From: Lunularia cruciata | Taxonomy: Eukaryota; Streptophyta; Marchantiopsida; Lunulariales; Lunulariaceae | DNA length: 64,000 bases | Reading direction: 5' to 3' | Assembly: GCA_948567375.1 (NCBI GenBank) | Contig: OX419760.1 | Span: 39,742,001 to 39,806,000, forward strand | Shown: positions 10,510 through 21,034 of the stretch, one piece after another | Layout: each line of letters opens with the position of its first letter | Numbering within the stretch: the stretch's first letter is position 1 | The notes under the pieces: model-generated | What the model was told of the DNA's origin: nothing | The model's database searches: none | What the model saw: only the letters and a program-made list of their open reading frames with translations | Translations under genes and position numbers: made by a program

Positions 10510-10983
10510 TGTAACAATATGAAGTTTACCAATGAGTTAGTCAATGCTAACAAAGTAGCAAATAGGCCAAATTAGCCTAAAATATTTTAGAAGTACCTTA
10601 GAAGCTACTTGGTACCTTCCAAGTATTGGGTAACGTGCATACTAAGTGCTGACTTCTATGAGGAAGCTTCCTAGCTAACTTAGCTTGCACCCCAAGTAGG
10701 TAGCTTCTTGGGAAGCTTCTAACTAGTTTAGCTTACACGCCAAGTAGACCATTTCTAGAATGAAGTTTCTTGAGAAGCTTCTTAGTTAACTTGGCTTGCA
10801 CTCCAAGAAGGGGGTTTTCCAAAACTTCTGAGAAGCTTCTCAATAGCCTTTTATGCTCTCTATAAATACCAAAGCCCAAGCTCATGCTAGACATTCAGAG
10901 TTTCTTTCATTCAAGTGTCCCAATATGATCTTCCACTCTGGTCTTCCATTCTCCTATTCTCTCCTTGGTCTTGATCTTTTATA
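10510..10983 (+). repeat. 5' LTR of family A copy 2
   Basis: It starts TGTAACAATATGAAG and ends CTTTTATA just before the primer site. U3 holds several GAAGCTTC and TTCTAGAA blocks (for example 10663-10670, 10712-10719, and a cluster from 10752). TATAAATA lies at 10861-10868. It resembles the 5' LTR at 24304. Confidence 0.88.
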
Positions 10984-10984
10984 T

Positions 10985-10996
10985 TGGTATTAGAGC
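10985..10996 (+). other. Primer-binding site of family A copy 2
   Basis: TGGTATTAGAGC differs by one base from TGGTATCAGAGC, the complement of the initiator tRNA-Met 3' end. It lies one base after the LTR. Confidence 0.8.
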
Positions 10997-12200
10997 ATGA
11001 AGGAGATAGATGGAATTTATGGACCACCAATTCCATTTCCACCAAACCATTAGGATTGTGTCCGAGTACTACCCAAGCATCATTTCACATAGTTCATCAT
11101 TGCATGCTTTGGGCAGAATTTTTTGAACACGATCACTTTATCTAATGAACCATTAGCACTTCCAATTGTAACTTATGAAGAATGGTGGATGTGTTGCATC
11201 TACATGTTAATTTAGATAAATTGAAGGTAGTTTGATAGAATAGTAGCAATGCTCAAAGTTATCATTGCTCTGCAGTAAAAAATTGAGCACCTTACTCAAT
11301 TCTTGGAAGAACAAGACCATCAACAACAAGAGCATGTAGAGAGAGCACCATTTTGAGAAGAGGAAGAGCAAATCCAATTTCCAAAGCCCAGGGTATTTGG
11401 AAGCAAGAATCTTTTGAGTGTAGTGGAGAATTTTTGTTTGACTACAAACATTACTTTGAAGCTACAAATCTTCAAGATGAACAAAAACATATTATCTTAG
11501 CTTTTAGATAATTGGATGGAATAGCAAAGCCATGGTGGCGGTTCCTTGTAGAGTGAGCTGAACGGCAATTTGTTGCAGCAATCTTGACATGAGGAGAATT
11601 CAAGAGTGTAATGATTGGTCAATTCTAAGCTATAAATACCACACAAGCTGCACGAGATAAGTTGGCAGAGTTGAAGTAGATTGGCTCTATAAGAAGTTAC
11701 ATCATAGAATTTCAAAACACCATCATGCAAATTCCAGATATATTGGAAGTGAAGCTTTGGATCTATTTGTGAGGGGCTTGAAATTAAAAACCAAATTAGA
11801 GGTGACTATGCAAGAGCCAAAACACTTGGAGGAAGCCATGCAATTGGTTGAGCACTTTAATTCCTTGGTTGCAACAACTTGGTCTTGACCTTGACCTCCA
11901 CAAAACCTACCAATACATTACACACGAATAGAGGAGTCGGCACTAATGGAGATAGATGCCATCCAATGAAGATAACTTGGCACTACAAATAGAGAAAAAT
12001 TGTGACAAAATGGTGGTTGTTTTTATTGTTGCCAAATTGGACATTGCATTGTTGAATGTCCACTCAAGAATAGCAACCTCAACAAATTGCCTAGATGGAG
12101 TTTGTGGAGCAAAATGATCAAGGAAATGAGGAATCCCAATAGGAGATTCAAACCGCCTATTAAGAACTTGATTAGTTCCAATAGGATTGAAGGCTCAACT
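10997..12200 (+). pseudogene. Family A copy 2 gag with zinc knuckle
   Basis: Broken frames give Ty3-type Gag: QIEHLTQFLEEQD-like text near 11280, a capsid-type region (CKHYFEATNLQDEQK-like, FQTINATQAARDKL-like, about 11450-11660), and an intact CCHC knuckle (CFYC-X4-H-X4-C) at about 12018-12060. Gag forms the particle and packages RNA. At least a dozen stops and frameshifts are visible. Confidence 0.75.
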
Positions 12201-12601
12201 TATGCAAGTTTGCTTCACTTGTAAGGTATGATACCTAATCATAGTTGTAGGATTTTGGTTGATTCAGGGAGTTCAAAGAATTGCATGTCCATCCAATTAG
12301 CAAGGTTATTATGTATTCTTATCAAGCCATTATTTAGAAGAAAATTGAGGATGGCAGATGGTAGAAAGGGTTTTGCATCTCGTACCTCACATCCTATTAG
12401 ATTAAGATTGGCAAGGAGTATTTAGAGTGTATGAGGTTTGTAGTGGCACCTCTACACTATGATGTCATTTTGGGTTTGCCTTGGCTTGATCGTCATAAGG
12501 TTCAATTTGATTGGACCCGATGATAAATTCAAATACAACACAAAGGTAGGAATTTCTAATAAGGTTGTCTAGCAACTTTGAGTGAGATACCTAAGAATAT
12601 T
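12201..12601 (+). pseudogene. Family A copy 2 protease
   Basis: The segment around 12240-12290 reads ILVDSGSSKNCMS, with the DSG active-site triplet of retropepsin-like proteases kept. FVVAPLHYDVILGLPWL follows near 12430-12490. The copy at 25929 has DFG at the same place. The frame is broken after the active site. Confidence 0.75.
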
Positions 12602-12691
12602 CAGTCCTAAGATGGGAAGTTTATCAAGAAAGTAGCCATAGAGCAAGCTTTAAAGGGAGATAAGTCCCAAGATGGGAAGTTTGTTAGTAAA
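12602..12691 (+). repeat. 60-bp tandem repeat between protease and RT, interrupted by family B
   Basis: Unit 1 is 12602-12661. The first 30 bp of unit 2 are 12662-12691, and the other 30 bp resume at 18679-18708 after the family B element and its second GTAAA. Each unit encodes a 20-residue module of the form (K/E)SQDGKFV.KVAIEQA. The copy at 26355 has three units. Confidence 0.75.
12687..12691 (+). repeat. Target-site duplication GTAAA, left
   Basis: GTAAA precedes the 5' LTR of the nested family B element and is repeated at 18674-18678 after its 3' LTR. Removing the element and one copy restores a 60-bp repeat unit of the host element. Confidence 0.85.
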
Positions 12692-13450
12692 TATAATACT
12701 AATAGCTAGACATATTAACTAGAGATGAAAATTGGCTTTGTAACATCTGGAAGGATGTTATGTATGATGGGCTAGGTAGATTAGATACATGTGTCATCAA
12801 AAGAGTACTTCTACTAATAGGGCAGAAGCCGAAAATACCTTATTGTGATACCAATAGCTAGACATATTAGTTAGAGGTGAAAATTAGCTTGGTAACATCT
12901 AGAAAGATGTTATATATGATAGGTAAGGTAGATTAGATAGAGGTGTCACCAAAAGAGGACTTCTACTAATAAAGTACAAGCCAAAAATAGCTTGGAGACT
13001 TTAGAGCTAATTTTAGAGGCCTAAACGGATGAATTAGACCTCAAAAATATATAGATTCCCCCCTCCCCCCAAAAAAATCAAAGGAAAGGTATGCCTTCCC
13101 TCCCCCTAGTTTGCCTCATCAAGAGCTTTCCAATGGTACCTCATCCATGCAATTTGGAGATTTTTATAGGAAGATTCCCTAAGGATTCCCTTTGGTCAAA
13201 GGTGGTTTGACCAACCAAATAGGATCAAAACCAACATGTCATCCATGCATGCAACCAATCTAAGGGTAGAGATCATTTGACATGCCACCCATCCATGTAT
13301 CTGATCCAAGGATGAAGCTTCCTCCGGGGTAGTCCTCTTTGCTCTATAATACAATCAAGGTGCTCCTTTGGGGCATTTGAGGTTTGAATGTGAAACTATG
13401 TGTTTATGTTCTATGTTTCTCTTCATGTCTTTTATCCTTAGAGTATTACA
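12692..13450 (+). repeat. 5' LTR of nested family B
   Basis: It runs from TATAATACT (first bases mutated) to GAGTATTACA. U3 consists of two similar modules about 152 bp apart, each with TAACATC-N6-GATGTTA (12741-12760 and 12893-12912) and an AGTACTTCTACTAATA-like or GGACTTCTACTAATA-like stretch. A TATAATA box lies at about 13350. Confidence 0.88.
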
Positions 13451-13451
13451 A

Positions 13452-13461
13452 TGGATCAAAG
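13452..13461 (+). other. Decayed primer-binding site of family B
   Basis: TGGATCAAAG sits where the inverted B copy has TGGTATCAGAG, one base after the LTR. It is a decayed initiator tRNA-Met site. Confidence 0.65.
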
Positions 13462-15140
13462 AAAGTGTTTCAATCCAAGAGAGCGGATCACCCTCTTAGA
13501 AGAACATGGGCTACTGAGACTGAGTAATTTTAAGGAAAGACACCCTAGTGTAATTGATAGATTAAGAGTGTGGTAGAGAGAGGATGGGATGGAGTCTCTA
13601 GGAAGACAATATCCAACACCTTGCTTTTTGTTCTTGAATCCATTCCATATCAAGATTATGTAGATTCAGTGTGAGCAAGTGAAAGTGTATCTTGTTTTTC
13701 ATTTTGGAGCATAGTTCATGGATATAGTGATGAATTTGCCAAACCCGGTGATTCTACCTATGATGATCTATGATAGAGAGTGGAATTTGATGATCTACAT
13801 TCTATTGTGATGGATTTGAATATACCAACACTTTCAATACTTTCCTCCCCTTTCAACACTCAATTAGAAATCCATTATGTGGTCAAACCAAAAGTGATGT
13901 TTAGGGATTTCATAATCTACAATTTTGGTGAAGAATACTATCAACGTGTGATAGCCTCTAAAGTTCCCACGGTAGTTCCAATAGTCTGTGCTCGCTCTTG
14001 CATGATCATATTAACACTCTATTGAAGTAGGAAGGAGCAATTGAACAATGATGTGTGTAAAGACCATGGACCCACAATTGCAGGAGTTGATGCAAGGAAT
14101 GCAAGAGATGTTGAACAAGTTTTGAGAGATCAAGATGACCATGAAGGCATTGCAAAGTCAAGTGTGTACCTTCAGGACTGATCAAGTAATGCATGAAGGA
14201 GAATCATCCCAAAACCCAATACCAGCAACCAAAGCACATGGAAAGTCACTCATGCCAGAAACATTGACCCCAATCGACAATGAGGCCACATTGAGCCTTA
14301 CAAGGGACAACTTTCCATAGGAGTCATAGAGAATTGGATTTCAAGAATGAATTGATACTTTTGAGTGTTTACAATTGAAATCACCAATTTTTCTACCAAT
14401 GTGTTTGCATGTGGGTATTTGATTGATAAAGCCTTCACATGGTACAACGCTTAGGAACAATCAATGTTGGCAGAAGGAAGGGACGTTACTTGGACAACCA
14501 TGCAAGAAGGGCTATAGAAAAACTTCCAATTGGTGGATTTGATACAAATGGCTTGAACTTGACTATGGGTGTGCAAGAATATGTGGATGCATTCTTTGAT
14601 TTATAGGTTGCAATAACTGACATAATGAGGGTTGAAAGAGCAAATCCGCCAAGAAGAGGGTACAAAACCCTTGCACGGTTTTTGAAACCATTGCTTGTGA
14701 CCAAAGAATAGTAGGGGTGCTAGGAGGAGGTGAATGGGCCATTTTGACTCAACAATATCAATTTGAAACACAACCCTTTGGTGGACCAGTTCTTATAGAA
14801 TCGGGTAATAGTATTTGATTTAGAGAATAAGAAGCATGACCACCCCAAGGAGAACGAGGACAAGTTGAAGAGAGGAGAGATGGGGTCCCACAAGGAGAAG
14901 AGACTTAGGCAAAACAATGTCATTGTTACAATTGTAGCCAAGTTGGATACCTTGCCATCAATTCTCATACTCTTTTTCCTAAAGGCCCTCAACCTCCATA
15001 CAAGCAATCTTTGAACAACATGGAGAGAAGAATTGAAGAGGAGGAGGCAAAAATCACCTCAGAAAATGAAGATCACCAATAAATATACCTTGTAGCCTTA
15101 TTGGCTCAAGGGAAAAGTAAAATAGCGGGGAGAGGAGGAA
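13462..15140 (+). pseudogene. Family B leader and gag remnant
   Basis: The leader (to about 13760) aligns with the inverted B fragment at 1661-1983. The frame from about 13780 and the broken frames after it give a Gag-like protein: a proline/serine-rich start, a region near 14460-14520 and a degenerate zinc knuckle near 14920-14960 (CYNC present, but the expected His and last Cys lost). Gag assignment rests on position and the knuckle. Frames are heavily broken. Confidence 0.6.
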
Positions 15141-15770
15141 GACAAGGGCACAAAAACTAAGAAAGACAAGCTCACAATTGATTGTGGTAAATGGAGTACT
15201 AGAAGGCAATCAAGTGAGAGTATTGATAGATTTTGGAGCAACAAAGAATTTCTTATCTTGCTCTATTGCAATAAGGTTGGGTATGAATCTAGAGAAGGAT
15301 TAGAATGAGGAATTAGAATTACCTAACGTGCAGACAAAGAGGATTGAGTTGTTACCTAGAAAGGTAACACTCTTTGTAGGGGAGTATCAAGAGGCAATTA
15401 AGTGGCAAGTGATATGATTAGATCAATATGATGCAATCTTGGGTATGTTAGGGATGGAGCACTACAACCTGATGGTCAATTGGAGGAAGAAGGTAGTAAG
15501 GACTTGCCAATGGAAGATCATTGGAGTTAAAGAGAGAGCACAAAGGCAAGAATTACTTCTATATGTCGTAGGAATAGCAACTCTCTATAAAATAGATAGA
15601 TGTTTCATGGGCCTAATAAGAGAAGTCCAGAGTACACAACTCAATAGACAAGTTCTTAAGAAATTGAGAGATGTGATCAATGAGTTTCAAGATTTTTTCT
15701 AAGATGACATGCCCTCATGATTACCACCAAAAAGGAGAGTGGATCATAAAATTGAGATAATCCTTGAGAA
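15141..15770 (+). pseudogene. Family B protease region
   Basis: The frame gives VNGVLEGNQVRVLIDFGATKNFLS at about 15185-15260, a retropepsin-like active site with DFG in place of DSG. LDQYDAILGM follows near 15420. Stops interrupt it at about 15302 and 15416. The region then runs towards RT through KKLRDVINEFQDFF (about 15660-15700). Confidence 0.75.
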
Positions 15771-16680
15771 GACACCTCCTTGTAAGGCCCCATATTGTCT
15801 ATCGCCCCATGAGTTGGAGGAGTGTAAAGCTTAAATCAAGGATATGCTACAAAAAGGGTTCATCCAACATAATGTATTACCATATGGGGCTCTTGTCTTG
15901 TTTGTGAAGAAGAAGGACAATATAATGTACATGTGCATTGACTATCAAGGCCTAAATCAACAAGATATGAAGAATAAATATCCCTTACCCCGCATGGATG
16001 ACCTATTTGATCAACTTGATGGGGAAAACACTTCACCAAACTTGATCTTTAGAGCAATTACAACCAAATTTGGATTGCAAAGAAGACATCCACAAGATTG
16101 TCTTTTGAACAAGGTATGGTCACTTTGAGTACTTGGTGATGTTGTTTGGCCTCACCAACGCACCGATCACTTTCATGAGTTTGATGAATGATATATTTTG
16201 TCCATACTTGGATAAATTTGTGATTGTTTTCCTAGATGGCATCCTTGTCTATAGTAAGATAATATGGAATACAAGCAACATCTACAAGAAGTGCTCCAAA
16301 TTCTACAAGTGTAGAAGGCAATTGTATGCCAAATCTCAAACTATGAGTTTGGCAAGTCTAAAGTAGACTGCTTGGAGCATAGAGTAAGTGTAGAAGGCAT
16401 CCAAGTGTTAACAAATAAAATAGAGGTCATCCAAAAGTGGAGTGCTCCAAAAGACCACACTCAACTCAAGAGTTTCTTAGGATTGACGGGGTTCTATTTG
16501 CGGTTCATCAAAGACTTTTCCAAGGTGGCACAACCTCTAATGGCACTACTTGGCAAGGAGAAGAAGTATATGTAGATAACTGCACAAGAATTGGCTTTTC
16601 AAGAATTGAAAGATGCATTACTACAAGCCCCAATCTTGAAATACTATCATCTAAAATGTCCAATCAAGTTGGCTACATAT
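15771..16680 (+). pseudogene. Family B reverse transcriptase, catalytic box mutated
   Basis: Segments in order: PPYRLSP-like start (about 15790), KGFIQHN..PYGALVLFVKKKD (15856-15915), IDYQGLNQQDMKNKYPLPRMDDLFDQL (about 15940-16020), a frameshifted middle, [18 protein letters not shown] (about 16143), then [14 protein letters not shown] (about 16217-16258). The last should read F(V/L)DD, so one catalytic Asp is replaced by Gly. The connection region LKSFLGLTGFYLRFIKDFS follows at about 16465-16520. Confidence 0.85.
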
Positions 16681-17040
16681 GATCAAGTGTGGCAATAAGA
16701 GTGGTCTTACAACAAGAGTGGCATGATGGCTGGCACCCAATTATATATTTATCTGGGAAGTTGTTACCAAGAGAATGCAACTATCATACTACCAAATAAG
16801 AGGAGTTTGACATTGTCCTTGCAACCAAGCATTGGAAGTACTATCTAGGCAAGAAGGCCTTTGTAGTGGAGATAGATCACAAAACTCTAGTCTACTTAGA
16901 GACACAAAAAGATCTATCTCGTCAACAGATTTGGTGGGTAGAGTGGAGACAAAGGTTCAACATGACAATCATATATGTGGAAGGCAAGAAGCAACTTGCA
17001 GATGCATTTTCTCACTATGGCTTGTCACTAGTGCTCATCA
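16681..17040 (+). pseudogene. Family B RNase H remnant
   Basis: The segment around 16855-17020 reads KAFVVEIDHKTLVYLETQKDLS, then W.EWRQRFNMTIIYVEGKKQLADAFSH. This is the C-terminal RNase H region of Ty3 pol, with the usual D before the last SR (DALSR) changed to FSH. The N-terminal half is fragmented. Confidence 0.8.
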
Positions 17041-17730
17041 TTGATAGAGGAACTCAATCAAGAGTTTGTTTTGGAGAACACTCTTTGGTCTCTTTAAAGC
17101 CAAATTAGCCATGTCAACGGTTTACCATCCACCGACTGATGGAAAAATAGAGTGGGCTAATCATACTATTGAAGACATGCTCTGAAGCTTCACCCTAGAG
17201 GAGCAAGAAAGGTGGGACATCTTACTCTTATTGGTGGAATTTGCATACAACAATTCAATGAATGCATCCACACATGCCACACCATTCTTCCTCATGCATG
17301 GAGAGCTCCTCTTCACACCTTTGAGCTTGATGAAGATCTGCTCGGTGGATACAAAGGTGGAGGCTGTCAAAACTTTTGTTTCCAAAATCAAACAAGGCAT
17401 GGAGAATGCCAAAATAGGTTGTAGATGGCCCCAAATCAACAAAAATGGTATGCAAATGCACATTGCTAGCACATGGAGTTCAATGTTGGGGAACAAGTCT
17501 GGCTGTCAACAACCAACCTCATGTTAGTTGGCCCTCGCAAGCTCAGACCTCATTTTATTGGGCCTTTTTTTTATCCTTTGCCGCATTGACATATTGGCCT
17601 ATCATCTTGAGCTACCACCATATATGAAGATCCATCCAGTGTTCCATGTTTCCTTATTATGCCAATATGCTTCCCGACCGTCTCATTTCTCATCTATACC
17701 AAAAAGTTGACCTTGTCCAACACTTGTAGA
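17041..17730 (+). pseudogene. Family B integrase, deleted core
   Basis: The zinc-binding part and the first two catalytic Asp segments are missing. The sequence jumps from RNase H to STVYHPPTDGKIEWANHT (about 17110-17165), the region of the catalytic Glu, where E is kept. EFAYNNS (about 17238) and the C-terminal barrel VWLSTTNL (about 17500), GPRKLRPHFIGPF (about 17530) and IHPVFHVSLL (about 17630) follow. The internal loss of about 400 bp makes it inactive. Confidence 0.8.
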
Positions 17731-17912
17731 ATAAAGTAGAGGAATATGAGGTCAAACACATTCTCTAAAAATGCATCCGGTGCACTCTTCATCCACGTGT
17801 AGAATATTTGGTACATTGGAAAGACTACCTCCTATATGAGGCAACATGGGAACCAATAGCCAATTTGACCAATTCATCAGTGTTAATGAAATTGTTTGAG
17901 CAATAGCTTTGC
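17731..17912 (+). pseudogene. Family B chromodomain
   Basis: The frame gives EEYEVKHIL, then YLVHWKDYLLYEATWEP and a NLTNS segment before the element ends near 17908. The pattern EYEV..IL...YLV.WK.Y...E.TWEP is a chromodomain. It has one or two stops but its core residues are kept. It assigns family B to the chromoviruses. Confidence 0.85.
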
Positions 17913-17928
17913 AACGAGGATGTTGTCT

Positions 17929-17944
17929 TAAAAGGAGGAAGGTT
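17929..17944 (+). other. Polypurine tract of family B
   Basis: AAAAGGAGGAAGG lies directly before the TGTAATATC start of the 3' LTR. Confidence 0.75.
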
Positions 17945-18673
17945 TGTAATATCAAAAGCTAGACATATTAGCTAGAGATGAAAATTGGATTTGTAACATC
18001 TAGAAGGATGTTATGTATGATGGGCTAGGTAGATTAGATACAAGTGTCACCAAAAGAGTACATTTACTAATAGGGTGAAGTCAAAAATAGCCTGAAGTTG
18101 TAATACCTATAGCTAGAGGTGAAAATTGGCTTGGTACCATCTGGAAAGATGTTATATATGATAGACTGGGTAGATTAGATAGAGGTGGCACCAAAGAGGA
18201 CTTCTACTAATAGAGTAGGAGCCAAAAATAGCTTGGAAACTTTAGAGACAATTTTGGAGGCCTAAACAGATGAATTAGGCCTCAAAAATATGTGGATCTC
18301 CCCCTTAATCAAGGAAAGGCTTGCCTTCCTATTGCCCAAGTTTGTCTTATTCAGAGCTTTCCAACGGTACCTCACCCATATGATTTGGAGATTCCTACAA
18401 GAAGATTTCCTAAATATTCCCTCCGATGAAAGGTGGTTTGACCAACCAGATAGGATCAGAACCAACATGTCACGCATGCATGCAACTAATCTAAGAGTAC
18501 AGATCATTGATATGTCACCCATCTATGTATTTGATCCAAGGGTGGATCTTCCTTTGGAGTAGTCCCCTTTGCTATGTAATACAATCAAGGTGCTCCTTTG
18601 GGATATCCGAGATTTGAGTGTATGTTTCTTATTCTATGTTTCTCTTTGGGTCTCTTATCCTTGGAGTATTACA
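17945..18673 (+). repeat. 3' LTR of nested family B
   Basis: It runs from TGTAATATC to GGAGTATTACA. The first U3 palindrome is intact (17994-18013). The second has one changed base (TACCATC at 18135-18141 paired with GATGTTA at 18148-18154). The two U3 modules are about 141 bp apart, 11 bp shorter than in the 5' LTR. Confidence 0.88.
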
Positions 18674-18678
18674 GTAAA
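18674..18678 (+). repeat. Target-site duplication GTAAA, right
   Basis: Exact repeat of 12687-12691, directly after the LTR end. Confidence 0.85.
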
Positions 18679-19735
18679 GCAGCCATAGAGAAAGCTTTGG
18701 AGGAAGATTAATCTATTTTTGTAAGGTGGATCAAGCTAATTGCACATAGAGAATCTGAGGAATGCCAAATGCCTCATCAAGCAATGGTTGATAAAATAGT
18801 TCAAGAGTTTTCATATGTGCTTTTGGATGATATGCCCAAGGGATTACCCCTCTATTGTAGTATGTCCTTGAAGATTGAATTGTTGCCAAGAAGTACTCCA
18901 ATAAGTAGACTTATCTAACAGCTCTCACCAAAGGAGTCAAATGAGCTTTGAACAACATTGATGAAGTTGTTGAAGAAGGATTTCATATGACATAGTACAT
19001 CTTCTTGGGGAGCACCAATACTATTTGTTCCAAAGAAGGATGGAGGACTCCGGTTCTGTATTGATTACCATGGTCTCAACAAACAAGCAGTGAATAATGT
19101 ATATCCCTTGCCTTGAATTGATGACTTGCTAGATCAATTAAGTGGAGCATGATACTTCTCCAAGTTGGATCTTTGAAGCGACTATTGGCAGATTCTCATG
19201 TATATAGAGGATGTGCAAAATACTACCTTTTGCACAAGGTATAGGCACTTTGAGTGGAGAGTTTTACCTTTTGGGCTTAATAATGCTCTAATAATCTTCA
19301 TGGAAAAGATGCATCAGATGTTGGATGGGCTATTGGATTGGTACATGATGGTGTTCTTGGATTTTATATTAATCTATAGCAAGACAGAGGCAAAAAAACA
19401 CATAAATCACATGCAAGAATTCTTGAGATAACCATGTCAATAGAAGTTCTAATATAAGAAGTCTAAGTGTACCTTTTGGAAAAAAGAGGTTATCTTCTTG
19501 GGTCACAAGATCTCATCAGAGGGAGTCAAGATGGAAGAGGAGAAAATCAAAGCCATTACTGATTGGCCTACTCCAAAGGATGCCATAGAGGTGCAAGCAT
19601 TTAATGGATTTGCAAGTTTTTATTGATGGTTCATCTACTACTATGCTCATGTAGCAGCACCATTGACCGACCTCTTGGGGAAGAACTCAAGCTTTCAATG
19701 GACCACCAAGCACAATGGAACATTCTAGAATCTGA
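18679..19735 (+). pseudogene. Family A copy 2 reverse transcriptase
   Basis: It continues the frame interrupted at 12691. Segments: IVQEFSYVLLDDMPKGLP (about 18797), ELLPRSTPISRLIYQLSPKE (about 18880), [29 protein letters not shown] (about 19000-19095), SKLDL (about 19160), TTFCTRYRHFEWRVLPFGL (about 19220), then VFLDFILIYSK (about 19350-19385), where FLDD is now FLDF. Stops occur within conserved segments, for example LRSGYWQ read as L-stop-S. Confidence 0.85.
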
Positions 19736-20260
19736 AACATATGGTGTCTTCAAGACCCATTCTTCAACCATATGACCCACAACTACCTGGTGTGGTTGAT
19801 TTTAATGCTTCTAACTTTGCCATTGGAGTCGTGTTGCAATAGGAATTTCCAAATGTGGTACATCTCATTGCCTTTGTGTCTTGTTGATTGAACACCACAA
19901 AGGAATTACTCTACTCAAGATCAAGAACAACTAGCAATGATATATGCCACCAAGGTTTGGAAACATTATCTCTTGGGGAAACAAGTGATCATGCAAACCA
20001 ATCACAAACCCTTGTTATAAACATTAGATTTAGAACACAAGAAGAATCAACATCATCAATGAGAAGAACAATTATAGTTGTTTAACCTCAAACTTGAGTA
20101 CAAACCTAGTAGCTTTTATGTCTTCCTTGATGCCTTATCACAATGATCTGATTTGAAGTCTTGTCCTCTCATCACAATGGCAATTACAATAGTGTCAATC
20201 AATTCCAAAGTCCAAATCAAGTTTAGGACAATGTTACAACAAGATCCTTTCTTTTAGATG
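19736..20260 (+). pseudogene. Family A copy 2 RNase H
   Basis: It contains FNASNFAIGVVLQ-type text at about 19800, an ATKVWKHYLLG-like region at 19945-19985, and a DALS-like end at about 20125-20140. It has several stops and a frameshift. It ends at the point where the integrase should begin. Confidence 0.75.
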
Positions 20261-20526
20261 ATACAAGGTTGACTTGCATCATGCAACAAGGAAGGCCTTC
20301 TATTTTATGAGTGATCATGAGGACTATGAAGTTGATTGTACCCTTGCACATCGCCACATTCAACAAGGCCGCCAACAACATACAGAGTACAAAGTCCTCT
20401 AGAAAGTGTACCCCCTTCATGATGCTACTTTGGAGCCTCTTTCTTATCTCCATAATGCACAAATGGCTATCTAAGGGATTGAAGCTTCAATGTGCAAGGA
20501 TATCACCAACTAGTGATGGGGGAATA
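20261..20526 (+). pseudogene. Family A copy 2 chromodomain after an integrase deletion
   Basis: From RNase H the sequence jumps to HEDYEVDCTLAHRHIQQG (about 20306-20360) and EYKV...LHDATLEPLSYLHN (about 20385-20450). Integrase core and C-terminus, about 1.1 kb in copy 3, are missing. The chromodomain has W changed to L in TWEP. The stretch ends at a GGGGGAATA tract before the 3' LTR. Confidence 0.8.
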
Positions 20527-21029
20527 TGTAACAATATGGAGTTTACTGAAAATTTTCTCAAGGCTAATAAAGTAGCAAATAGGCCAAATTAGATTAGAAT
20601 ATTCTAGAAGTATCTAAGAAGCTACTTATTACCTTCCAAGTATTAGATAATATGCATGCAAAGTGGTCACTTCTAGGAGGTAGTTTCTTGGGAAGCTTCC
20701 TGACTAGCTTAGCTTGGATCCCAAGTAGGTAGCTTCTAGAAGGAAGCTTCTTGTGAAGCTTCCAACTAGCTTAGCTTGCATGCCAAGTAGGCGGTTTCTA
20801 GAAAATAGCTTCTTGAGAAACTTCACTATTAACTTGGCTTGCATTCCAAGAGTGCAGCTTTAAAAAACTTCTTGAGAAACTTCTCAAGAGACTTGTATGC
20901 TCTCTATAAACATCAAAGCCCAAGATCATGCTAGGCATTTGGAGTTTTCCTCATTCAAGTATCCTAGTGTGATCTTCTACTCCAGTCTTCTATTCTCTTA
21001 TTTTCCCTCCTCGGACTTGGTCTTTTACA
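20527..21029 (+). repeat. 3' LTR of family A copy 2
   Basis: It runs from TGTAACAATATGGAGTTTA to TCTTTTACA. Like the others it has GAAGCTTC and TTCTAGAA blocks between about 20690 and 20885, and a TATAAACA box at about 20904. It is followed by the second ATTTG target duplication at 21030-21034. Confidence 0.88.
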
Positions 21030-21034
21030 ATTTG
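21030..21034 (+). repeat. Target-site duplication ATTTG, right
   Basis: Exact repeat of 10505-10509 next to the 3' LTR end. Confidence 0.85.

Larger units (their letters stand above)
12692..18673 (+). mobile_element. Family B chromovirus, nested in family A copy 2
   Basis: A nearly complete Ty3/gypsy element of about 5.98 kb in the order LTR, primer site, gag, protease, RT, RNase H, integrase, chromodomain, polypurine tract, LTR. GTAAA duplications flank it. Its coding frames carry many stops, and the RT catalytic box reads FLDG instead of FLDD, so it cannot move by itself. The two LTRs have visibly diverged, so the insertion is old, but younger than its host element. Confidence 0.92.
10510..21029 (+). 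mobile_element. Family A chromovirus, copy 2, split by a nested family B element
   Basis: It is bounded by A LTRs (10510-10983 and 20527-21029) and by ATTTG target duplications. Its own sequence is 10510-12691 plus 18674-21029. The 5980 bp between is a separate family B insertion. Gag with a zinc knuckle and protease lie left of the nest, and RT, RNase H and a chromodomain lie right. Most of the integrase is deleted. Stop codons and frameshifts throughout make it non-autonomous. Confidence 0.9.
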
